A stretch of DNA of 64,000 bases from Microvelia longipes. Taxonomy: Eukaryota; Arthropoda; Insecta; Hemiptera; Veliidae. Under the pieces are notes generated by a model that was not told the DNA's origin, did not search any database, and saw nothing but the letters and a program-made list of their open reading frames with translations. A program made the position numbers and the translations under genes. Positions within the stretch are counted from its first letter, which is position 1. Each line of letters begins with the position of its first letter. The stretch is taken from NCBI GenBank assembly GCA_018340805.1, contig JACMZG010000008.1, positions 11,894,120 to 11,958,119 on the forward strand, read 5' to 3'. Positions 43,201 to 55,200 of the stretch are shown one piece after another.

Positions 43201-46200
43201 ATAACTGATAAGTTTTATTGAGTGGCAAACTGATCAAAAAAGATCCGAGGAAGGTTTGGCCTCATATATTTCATCCCAAGGAGAGGGGTCTACTAACTAG
43301 AGTAGTATTAATGATTATAGCAAGCTTTATTTAATTTTAATTTAATATTTAATGAAAATTAAATTAAATGAAGTGGTTTCATTTAAATAAATAAGTAAGT
43401 AAAAAATAAACTTAAGTAAAATTAAAATAAACTGAAATCAAACTTTAGTTTATTTACTTAAACGTAATATTTAATTAAGCTATTTTATATTTAATCTCTA
43501 GGTCCCTTTTGTACTGCTTTAGGGCCCTGATTAAGTATGTTGAGGGCCTCTTGAAACTTTAGTCTTTGTATGGGAAAGGTTCAGGCCTAAAAAATAGGGA
43601 CCTTAAGGACCTAGATTTAGGTAGCAAATTAAGAATATTTTTAGTAATTAAAAACATCAATCTCTGAGGCCCATTTCTCCGGCTTTAAGGCCCTGACCAA
43701 GTATGTTAAGTGTCATAATTCTAGTCTCTGTTTAGGGCCTATGAACATCTAGGTATTATATATTTAATTACTTAAAAACCCTGATCAAGTATGCTGGGAC
43801 CCTTTTTGGCCCAAGTCTTCCGTATAGGGGGGAGGGGCTAGACTTTAGTGCTCCCAAAATTCCAGGTAAAATAAATCAGAGCTTTAAAGACCCTAGATTT
43901 AAAAACATTTGTCCCTAGGAGCTCTTTAGGCCCTACTTTATTGGACCCTTTGGCTCAGGTTTTATGAATATATTACAAAATTATAATAAATAATTAAAAT
44001 TTAAAACTATTTGATATGTTAATAATTTTGTTATCTTTTTAAGAGGCCTAAAGAGGGCTACCGCTCTTGCCCTCATTGGCCAGTCGGCCCCTGATTTTAT
44101 TCGAATTCTATTAATTACAATAATGCATCCCTGGTAATGCAAGGTGTAATATTTCCTTATCAGATTTGCTCCTCTCATCTTGGGACTTACTTCCCTTTGT
44201 CCTCAGAATATGGAAAATGTCAAATTCATAATTAAGTACATCTTCAGATACGCTTCACTTGTATTCAGGCAGCAAAGATCAATTCTAATCCCAGTGGTTG
44301 CCTATCCATCTACAGACCACACTAAATGATTCATAACATTAGTGATCCGACAAAAACAAAGGATATACTAGCCAGTAAAAACCATGTGACACTTCCCAGC
44401 CACATGCTTGTTTTCATATGTAGTTTTGTAAGTGGCATAGTTTTTTAAGCGGCATAGTTTTGTAAGTGGCATAGTGCCACAAAATAAAAGAAATTACAAA
44501 TTTATTAGAAGTAAAAAACTTATGTATGTCAAAGATAAATTCAGAACTATTGTTGGTATTAAAATTTAACTACCTATATGTGTTTAACATTCATAGCAGT
44601 ATAACTGTATTAAATTTCTGCCTCATCAGATAACTTATCAAGGTTTCTTTATTTTTTTAAACTTTTGTCATTGTAGTGGCTTGACGACTTCAAACACATT
44701 TCATAAACAATAGGATTCAGGACATTTATAAAGTCAATTTTTGTTCCGATTTAAATTTTATTCAGAACCAAATAAGTGTATGAAAATTTTCGTCTTCTAT
44801 AGAAAAGTCTAGGAACAAAATCTTGTACCCACATACATGTATATGTAAGCTCATGTTTCCTTTGGAAATTTACTAAAAAACAGCCACTCAATCACATACA
44901 GATAACTCAGTAAAAACCAATCAAGAGGTCATATTAATATGTGAAATGGATAGTTTAGGTGAACTTTCACATTCCGGTTTTAAGTGCACAATACTTGTTC
45001 AATATAAACCTTTGGGTTTAAATCAGGAAAAATAAAAAATTGAATATCTTTATTGGGACCTCTAATTTTATTCATTAAAGACATATTCCATCTAAATACA
45101 ATTAATAATGAGCAAAGATATAAATAAATAACCAATAAACCTATGAGCCAGATTAAAGTAATGCATTCCCAGTACAATATCAGCCAAATTTTGCCACATT
45201 GCTTCCGTATCAGGGCTGCCCTTAGCTTCCAGTCCCTCGAGAAATAGAACTGCACGGCCAAAGTCTGAGTCATGAATAGCAGTACCAAATTCCACCAGAC
45301 CTTCATCTAACTGGTAACCTAATTGTTGGTTACCTTCCTGAGTCAGCACCTACAAGAAAAATATAGTTTCGAATAATCTAAATTGTTAACATAGTAAAAT
45401 GGGGTGGTTAACTATTAATCATTTTGGACATTCGGTCCAAATCTGTTGTTAACCTTATAGTATAGCACACAGTTATAATCAGTTGACACTGCGGAAAATA
45501 GTCTTGAGGAACCGATTGAGGTTGGTCTGATATGTAATTGTGGGCGAGGTTTAACATTCAGGATTAACTTATAGCCGGAGTAAGGACAAGGGATGTTAGA
45601 CCATAACTGGAGTGAGGACAAGGGATGTTAGACCATAGCCGGAGTGAGGACAAGGGATGTTAGACCATAGCCGGAGTGAGGAAAAGGGATGTTAGACCAT
45701 AGCCGGAGTGAGGACAAGGGATAGACCATAGCCGGAGTGAGGAACCATAGCCGGAGTGAGAACAAGGGGGATGTTAGACCATAACTGGAGTGAGGACAAG
45801 GGATGATAGACCATAGCCGGAGTGAGGACAAGGAGTTAGACCATAGCCGGAGGAGGACAAGGGATGTTAGACCATAACTGGAGTGAGACAAGGGATGTTA
45901 GAGCCGGATGAGGAAAGGGATGTTAGACCATAGCCGGAGGTGAGGACAAGGGATGTTAGACCATAGCCGGATGAGGACAAGGGATGTTAGGCCGTGAGGA
46001 AAGGATGTTAGACCATAGCAAGGACAAGGGATGTTGACCATAGCCGGAGTGAGGACAAGGGATGTTACCATAGCCGGAGTGAGTGAGGAGTGAGGAAAAG
46101 GGATGTAGACCGGAGTGAGGGACAAGGATGTTTAGACCATAGCCGAGTGAGGAAAGGGATGTTAGACCATAGCCGGAGTGAGGACAAGGAAGACCATAGC

Positions 46201-49200
46201 CGGAGTGTGTTAGACCATAGCCGGAGTGAGGACAAGGGATGTTAGACCATAGCCGGAGTGAGGACAAGGGATGTTAGACCATAGGCGGGAGGACAAGGAT
46301 GTTAGACCATAGCCGGAGTGAGGAAAAGGGATGTTAGACCATAGCCGGAGTGAGGACAAGGGATGTTAGACCATAGCCGGAGTGAGGACAAGGATGTAGG
46401 CCGAGTGAGGAAAAGGGATGTTAGACCATAGGGGTGAGGACAAGGATAGACATAGCCGGAGTGAGGACAAGGGATGTTAGACCATAGCCGGAGTGAGGAC
46501 AAGGGATGTTTAGCCGGGTGAGGAAAGGGATGTTAGACCATAGCGGAGTGAGGACAAGGGATGTTAGACCATAGCCGGAGTGAGGACAAGGGATGTTAGA
46601 CCATAGCCGGGTGAGGACAAGGGATTGTAGACCATAGCCGGAGTGGGACAGGGGATGTTAGACCATAGCCGGAGTGAGGTCAAGGGATGTTAGACCATAG
46701 CCGGAGTGAGGACAGGGATGTTAGACCATAGGGATGTGTAGACCATAGCCGACAAGGGATGTTAGACCATAGCCGGAGTGAGGACAGGGATGTTAGACCA
46801 AGCCGGAGTGAGGAAAGGATGTTAGCCATAGCCGGAGTGAGGACAAGGGATGTTTAGACCATAGCCGGAGTGAGGACAAGGATGTTAGACCAAGCCGGAG
46901 TGAGGAAGGGATGTTAGACCATAGCCGGAGTGAGGACAAGGGATGTTAGACCATAGCGCAAGGATGTTAGACCATAGCCGGAGTGAGGAACAAGGGATGT
47001 TAGACCATAGAGGACAAGGGATGTTAGACCATAGCCGGAGGACAAGGATGTTAGACCATAGGCCGGAGTGAGGACAAGGATGTTAGACAATAGCCGGAGT
47101 GTGAGACCATAGTAGTGAGGACAAGGGATGTTAGACCATAGCCGGAGTGAGACAAGGGATGTTAGTAGAGTGAGGACAAGGGATGTTAGACCATAGCCGG
47201 AGTGAGGACAAGGGATGTTAGACCATAGCGGAGTGAGGACAAGGATGTTAGACCATAGCCCGGATGAGGACAAGGGATGTTAGACCATAGGAGTGAGGAC
47301 CCATTTAGAGGAGTGAGGACAAGGGATGTTAGACCATAGCCGGAGTAGGACAAGGGATGTTAGACCGAGGAGGACAAGGGAGTTAGACCATTGAGCAAGG
47401 ATGTTTAGACAAGGGATGTAGACCATAACTGGAGTGAGGACAAGGGATGTTAGACCATAGCCGAGTGAGGACAAGGGATGTTAGACATTTAGCCGAGTGA
47501 GGACAAGGGTGTTAGACCATAGCCAGACAAGGGATGTTAGACCAATGCCGAGTGTGTTAGACCATAGCCTAGACCATAGAGGACAAGGGATGTTAGACCA
47601 TAGGGTGAGGCAGGGATGTTAGACCATAACCTAGACAAGCTTATTAGTTCCCATTTATTTCATAGTGATTTAGATGAGGACCCTGTTTTGAACTCCTTTA
47701 ATTCTTGATTCTAAATTTGTTGGGGCAGGTGGCTGAACAACCTAGTACACATAATGTAGTGTCCAATTACTGCTTCCGATAAGGTAATGTAGGGCAACAA
47801 TTAAATTCTGTGATAGGGTATCATGAATTTTGTTTTATTTCTAATGTTTTTGAATATTTCTTATATTCTTATTTCTAGCAAAATTGGTCTCCATACCAGA
47901 ATAAATTATTTAAAATAAGACACTTAAAAGATTATAATTAAATAGATGTTATTTTCCAGCTTATGATATTAGATTTATAATATGCCCCGGCGTTAAGGGC
48001 GAAATATCAGAACAAGATGGAAACATAACATCTAAACAGAGTATCTTTAGTGTCTTATTTGAATTTATTTAATTCATTCTATGTTCATTCTATGTTTAAT
48101 ATTTCATTAGTGGATTTACGTTACATTCTTCTATTAAAACTACAAATTACCTCAGTCTTATTGTCCTGCCTGATGACGTCCACAATATCTCCTCTGACGG
48201 GGAAAGTACTGACTCTGTCAGGCGTGTCAATGTTATACCAGACACAGGCATTATTATGACTCTGAGCTACCACTACATCACTACCAGTCACCCACTAAAA
48301 CAAACAGTTACAAATAAAAATCAAATTCTTAATAGTAAAGAACTAAAATATGGTTCTTTAGCATCATTAATAGTTATCTCCAAAGCAGGTTTACTTGTTT
48401 TTCCACAACTGTCTATTATTTGCCATTCTTTTAACATCTACATATTTCTTTATCCCTCCCTCTGACCATCATTTTAGTTTTTTCTTCAGCCTTTTTTCAA
48501 ATTTCCCACTATCATTCCTTTCAATACATTCTTTGGTAAACAGATTTTTTCTTAATACATGGCTTAGCCAGTTTTTCTTTCTTCTCACTATACATTCTAA
48601 CAAAATTCTTTTACACATTTTAATACTTTTGCGTTAGCCATTTTATAGGCCCATTTCATCATTTCTAACTTTCTCTAACATCACATCTCAAATGCTTCAA
48701 TACATTTTCTTTCTTTTTTATACATTTACCATGTCTTGCAACCATATAAAAATACATTCATATATAACACTTAACTAGTCTTTTTTTCAATTCCAAATCC
48801 ATTTTAGTAATAGGAATTCTTATCTTCTTTCCAAAACTTTCTTTTGCCATAGCAAAACTTATTTTAATTTCTTCTTGGCTTCTCCAGTCTGGTGTTATTT
48901 CTGTACTTAAGTATCAATACCTGGTAACATTTTTTATATTCAAGCTTTTGAGGAGGAATAATTCCTAATTAATAAAAAAAAAACTAATTTTGCCAAGCTT
49001 TCGATATAATTTTATCTTTTTCAAGACTTACTTCACAATAACAATAGGAATGACAGACAAAATACTAACCAACCTGATCCTAACAACAACCCCCCACAAT
49101 TATGTTTTTATCAATTCCTAACGTACGTAAAAGGTCTTTCAGAACAACTAGCAAAAACTCTAAAGAAAAAATCAAATAACATTAAAATATCAATGAAGCC

Positions 49201-52200
49201 TCGAAAAACAGTATTCAATCAAGCCTTCTCCAAACTTAAAACTAAAATTCCAAAAGAAGATAACTCTAAATTAATTTACCAAATTCCGTGTGGCGGCTGT
49301 GACAAAGTATATATAGCACATACAGGACATAAACTAAGACAAATAATTGCAGGACATAAAAGATGACTCAAAACAATGTGCTTTGGCCCAACATTCAATC
49401 TCCCAAGACCACAACTTTCAATATAAAAATGCTAACATTCTTGAATTTGAACCACAAAAAAAGACTGTTTAAAGAAATGACATACATATCAACTAACCCT
49501 AATGTTTGTAATAAAAAGTCTGATATCTCAAACCTTAGTACTATATATAAAAATTTGTTACCTCAATTTAAAAATAATTAGTGCAATGGTGTTCAAAACG
49601 ATGTAATCAAAAGAAGAACCACAAACAAAGTGAACGATTGCCGGGAAGAAGGTTTTTTCCCTACAGCGGTTATTGTGTTAGAGATTTTTTTTCTCTTTTT
49701 AGTGAGAGTACCCATTTTAATAACATTCAATTTTAATGCATTATCAACTGTATTGGTCTCCATAATAAGTATAATTTATGTGTTTGGGCGCTTAAGAGAC
49801 AAAATGAAAATTTAGATTTATTTTAATTAATTAATAATTAATTAAATTTAAATTAAAATTATTTTAATAACTTGAAAATGCTCTGTGTGACGAAGAGCAA
49901 AATATTGTTTTAATATAACATCTAAATTTTCATTTTATCTCTTAAGCGCCCAAACACATAACTTAATCCATTTGAATTATTTTTAACCCTTTTAAAAATT
50001 GTTTAAATAGGGTTTCTTAGATCTTATTTCAAAAAGTAAAAGACCCAGGACAATGTAGGAGAATGACACTTTTCTTTAAATTCTTGACAGGAGGCCTCTA
50101 TTTTAAAACAGAAAATAAAAAGAAGGTTTGATTTGTGGAAAATGTTTTCTTTTTTTAATGACTTCAAACAAAATGGACAACAACATGAGGCTGGGGGATC
50201 AAATACAAAATTTCACAGTTAGCAACTACTAAGATTGAATTAAAAAGGTCACATTTACCAACAATAAAGAGAGAAAAAACCACAACCAACTCCTTCCTCA
50301 ATTACTATTTGAGAAATTTAGCCATTCCGGAAAATTTGCCGAACTCTCTTAAAGGATACATTCGTGTCAAATTTTAACTCATTGAAGGGATATCCTATTT
50401 TGGACAATTTAAAAAAAAAACATTAACATTTCAAATGAATCCTATCATTTTTTTGTGTTTTGTGAGTTGTTCCTGTCATTAATGACAATATAGCAATTTT
50501 CCCTATCAAAGCACTAGTACATATTAAGATTGATTTTTCTACCAAGTTTCAACTCCTAGGATAAAAACAATGGGGTTTACAGTGACAACAGACACACAAA
50601 TATACAAGGTGTGATCAAAAAGTATCGCAAATTTTGTGTTTTTTCAAAAATTATTTATTCATTCATAAATACCTATTTTGTCCCCTTTAAAGTAACCCAT
50701 GAGATATACACTTGAGCCAACGGTTTTTTCAATCTTGAAAGCACTTCAAAAAATCTTTTTTTCATGTTCAGCTCCTCCTTCGATGCCGTCTGCCACCCTA
50801 ACCTCTTCAGTTCCCTAAACTGAAGAGGCCAGGGTGGCCGCGGCATAATTAGTGTGTTTTTTTGGCCAAAAAGTCGTGCACAAGCAACAATGTGTGAGCA
50901 GGGGCGTTATCGTGGTGCAAAAGCCAATTTTTGTTCTTCTACAAATCAGGGCATTTCTGGTGGATTGCTTCGTGCATAACTTGCAGGTAATATTCCTTAT
51001 TGACCGTTCTACCCTGTGGCAAGAACCCATGATGCACCACACCCTTGCAATCGAAGAAAACTGTCAGCAAAACTTTTACATTCGACCGAACTTTTTTTTT
51101 AGTCTCGATTTGTGCAGCAGCTTCCATTGAGATGATTGAGTTTTGGTTTTCACGTCATAACCATATACCTATGATTCGTCACCAGTTATGACCTTCTGGA
51201 GCAAAATTAGGTCGTCGTGGACAGAGTCCAACATCTCATTAGCAATGTTCAGGCGATGCTGTTTTTGGTTGCAATTGAACAATTTTGGTACGAATTTAAA
51301 ATCAGAGACGATCCAAAACACGTGCAAGCTTACTTTCTTTCCAAAACGAAGGTAAGTGGGGACTATACCTGAACAAAAGTGCAGTCGGACAAAATGTGGT
51401 TCTTATTAGCTGTCCTTGTGTCAAGTAGAGTGAGAGACATCTTCTTATCTCTGTAGAGAAGCTTGTGACTGGTTTCATTCAACTCTAACCAGTCTATTTT
51501 ACTGTCATGGTTTACTTGAAGAACTGACACTCCATATACTAGATCAACTACCAACAGACATAGTCATAATTATAATTTAATTATATTATGAGGAATAGCC
51601 TGAGTAAATAATATTCATAGAATTAAGTTTAATATGTGGTGGCTTATGGCAAGATGTTGAGGGTGTCGCAGAGCCTATTTTTTGGAGAATTAATTATGAC
51701 ATATTAAATTGTAAGTAAATAAATTTGTGTAGTTTACTAGACAATAAATATTATTGTTGATTTAACTGAATTAAAATAACAAATAATAACTATTTATTTT
51801 AACCTCCCCTCAGGAGGTTAAAATATGCTGATTTGCATGGATGCTTTGAAAAAAGAATATGTAAATTTTAATTAGTAAAATCAATTTGCAATGAATGGTA
51901 ATATGATATGATATTTATGACATCATGAACCCAAGTTATGACAAATAAAATAAAATAAAAATTAAAACATGAAATGGTGTTTGTGAAAAGGTCTCAAGAT
52001 AGTTAGCTGAATTAAGACAGGTTTTAGATCTAAGTAGCAAAAATGTGTATCATGTATTTATTTCAAAATATATGTATAACTGTAGGTCCCTGACCTCTAT
52101 GAGATTCCATGGATTCAATGGTGCTTAAGAGTGGGGAGGTAGCTGGGAAGGAGATACTCTACTTTTCAAAATTACTTGATAAAATTAGCCTTTAATATGT

Positions 52201-55200
52201 TAAAAAATGTATGTTGCTTTAACTAATCAGCCAAGATTGTGGCCATCTTCAGAACAATAACTGACTTTACATAAAACTATCACAGACTAATAAATAACAT
52301 TAAAAAGTATACAATAAAAAATAAATTGGTTGCCAGGTTAATTTTTAAAATCAACAAATTAAATATCTAATAAAATATTTTTAATAATAGGATCAAAATT
52401 AAGGTCACTTTCACCTGGCTAATATCAGTCTTTTTTTACTTAAAAAGGTTAAATTAATAATCCTTGACATATGCAAGCACCTCATGATGCTGACACCTTT
52501 TAATGCTTTCTCAAAGTATGAATGACTATACCAACCTATACAGATAGTTTTCCTGTCCAGTAAATAAGCCAATTTCTTATTATCTTCATTAGAACTAAGT
52601 TGTTTTCTCTCGTTTAATCTCACACTGATCAGGTGAGGGTTCATAAACTCAGTCCTACAAGACAATAGAGAAAACAATTTTACTAACTACATAAAGATGC
52701 ATGCTCACCATACTATTATTATTGAAGATTGGGGTTGGAGTCGAGGATAGACCCCATTTGCTCTGTGACTGGAAGTCTATTGTACAATCCCCTCAATTGG
52801 TCCAGGTCAGAATAATCCTTTTCCCCGGACTAGATCTAGGATCTTTTTGACCAGTGATTCCTTGGTAGAGTCAAACTTAGTGAGAGTGCTGCTACCAAAG
52901 TTGGTGAACCTTTGAAAGGTTAGGGCTTCACATTTCAGAAGTATGTGAGAGGCAGTTTCGGTTTCCGATTCACAAAGCCTACACACTGGGTTATCTTTGA
53001 AGATACCAATGGTATGGAGATGTTTTCGGAGGTGACAGTGACCAGACAGTAGTCCAGTTACTGTTCTAAGGTCCCTTCTGCTGAGACTGAGAAGGTCCTC
53101 AGTTACTTTGGGACTGGGTCCTCTTAACATAAGTTTACTGTGCCTCATGCCAGAGGATTCACCATACTATACTCAAACTTATTTTCACCCAAATATTTAA
53201 AGTGAGGGGTTGTGCCTGCCACCCAAACAGTCCTGGTTCCACCCAGGTTGGGGCCTTTAAGATTTTCATGTGCCGTCCTATAGGTAGCTAGCCATCATGA
53301 GCCAGTACGATGTTAGGTACTCGTAAAAGATCCCTAACCCTAAATGAACCTAGATTTAGGAAAAATTTAGGACCCTAAATAGTACTTAATATAAATTATG
53401 TATTTTATAATACATAATATAAATTATGTATTAAAGTTCCGAGAGCAAGAAAGCTAAGTCTGGTGGTGGGGCACATGTTGTTTTGAGTTAAAGTACTTTA
53501 AACTCTTACTAATGCCATGGCTCTTCTGTGGATTAGATGCAAAATGCCTGCACTAAGGTAAAAAGGGCTCAACATGGCATACTTGATAGGTGATCTCACC
53601 TCTCCTTAATTACTATCATTACTTAAAATTATTGAGGTTATATTTACAACAAGTTAAAACAAAACAATTGAAGAATCAGCTTCCATCAATACTTGCTGGA
53701 TTAAGTATGAAGTCGATACCTGCAGAGTATTGATAGTAGCTGAATATTTAAAGTAAATACTCCAACTTCTTCAGCTGAACTTCACACAAGTAGTTCCTCT
53801 TTTTAAGAGGATTCATCACATTAGAAGTAATATAATAGCATAAGAACCATGATTATGTATTTTTTTATTACAACTTTCCTTCATCTCAAATATTTTTTAT
53901 GTAATTATTAACTCCTGAGGCAATGCCAAAGGAGGTAATTTTAGCGAGGGAAATATCGTTTTACTCTTACGGTATATACAGGATTTTATCTCCAGATGCT
54001 GATACAATTTTATTATTGTTTTATATTCTTTTTTTCACAAGTTTTGTTCTTAATTCATTCTTGGTCAAGTCCCCCTCATAAATTTTGCCACAAAAAATTG
54101 CATTACTCTTCATTACTTTTGGTGGCCTGAAATGGATTTTGAGCCAATATTTTTTTTGTGCAAAAGGATGCTGTTTCTAAAAAGTGGAAAAATAACCCCT
54201 CTTACAAGATTTGGAGGCTCCAACCCCCAATCATAAAAAACACTTTTTTTCTCTTAAGAGAGAAAAAGCTAATTTTTTATCTCTTGAGAGTGAAAAGTGC
54301 ATATTTATAAATATAATATGTGTCCATAATTCGAAATATGCCTAAAAATTGGGTGTTAAGTTAAATAATAATACATATTTTGAACCACAAGCAAGCCTTT
54401 GATTGACTTAGAAACTATTTAAATATTTAGCAATAAATAAAAAAAAGTATCACTCAGTTATAACATCTTCTTTCAACATACTGATTATCAATATGAGTGA
54501 CGTTAGCGCCAGTGGATTCCATATTATAAGGATTCAAATAAAGGTCTATCCACAAATATAGTTTTAAGCATATAATGATAGTAAAACCGGCTTTCAACCA
54601 AATAAAGGTCATCCTCAGTACCTACTATTTTATGTTTTACTTCTTGTTTCTTATCTTATTGTATTAATGGTATTTATAGTGTAGTTATTGTATTTTATTT
54701 ATTTGATTGTCCTCTTGTTTGTAGGTACTGAGGATGACTTTCAAATTGGTTGAAAGCCGGTTTTACCATCATTATATGCTTAAAACTATAATTGTGGATA
54801 GACCTTTATTTGAATCCTTATAATGATTCATATCAAATAAATCCACTGGGAGTCATTCTAATTTAAAATGAGTGAGGATATTTGTACAAACCTGACAGAG
54901 CCGAGGATGTCATTGTTTCCATATTCTACAAGAGTCAGCTCCCCAGCATTAAATATAAGACAGACATTTGGGTTCTCCAGGTAGAATTTCTCTTGCCTCC
55001 CACAGTCAGGCCAGGGCACTTCACTCAGCAAGTTGCGCTCTAAATCCCCTATAAATATCACCCTTGATTTCATTAACTAAATAGCTGAATACAACACCAA
55101 AGTATCCCTACAAAACGTTTATAATTATAAACAGAGCAGGCTTTTGATATCTCGATCATCATCAGTGCCTAACCCAACATACATAGGAAAAGAAGAAAAT

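Noticed and set aside
45415..47474. Several minus-strand open frames reading [19 protein letters not shown] repeatedly
   Set aside because: The frames are produced by the 32-bp minisatellite; no start context, no homology, and they shift with every unit-length error.
45571..47630. Possible CRISPR array
   Set aside because: Units are directly adjacent with no spacers, and the setting is a eukaryotic intron.
48050..48637. Plus-strand open frames of 69-80 residues
   Set aside because: They overlap IFT172 exon E10 and an RTE-like LINE remnant on the opposite strand and are shadows of both.
50815..51130. Plus-strand open frame of 92 residues around 50852-51130
   Set aside because: It is the antisense shadow of the mariner transposase remnant on the minus strand.
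52807..53148. Host exon within IFT172 between E7 and E8
   Set aside because: The residues match the RNase H / zinc-knuckle tail of LINEs, and E7-E8 join in frame without it.
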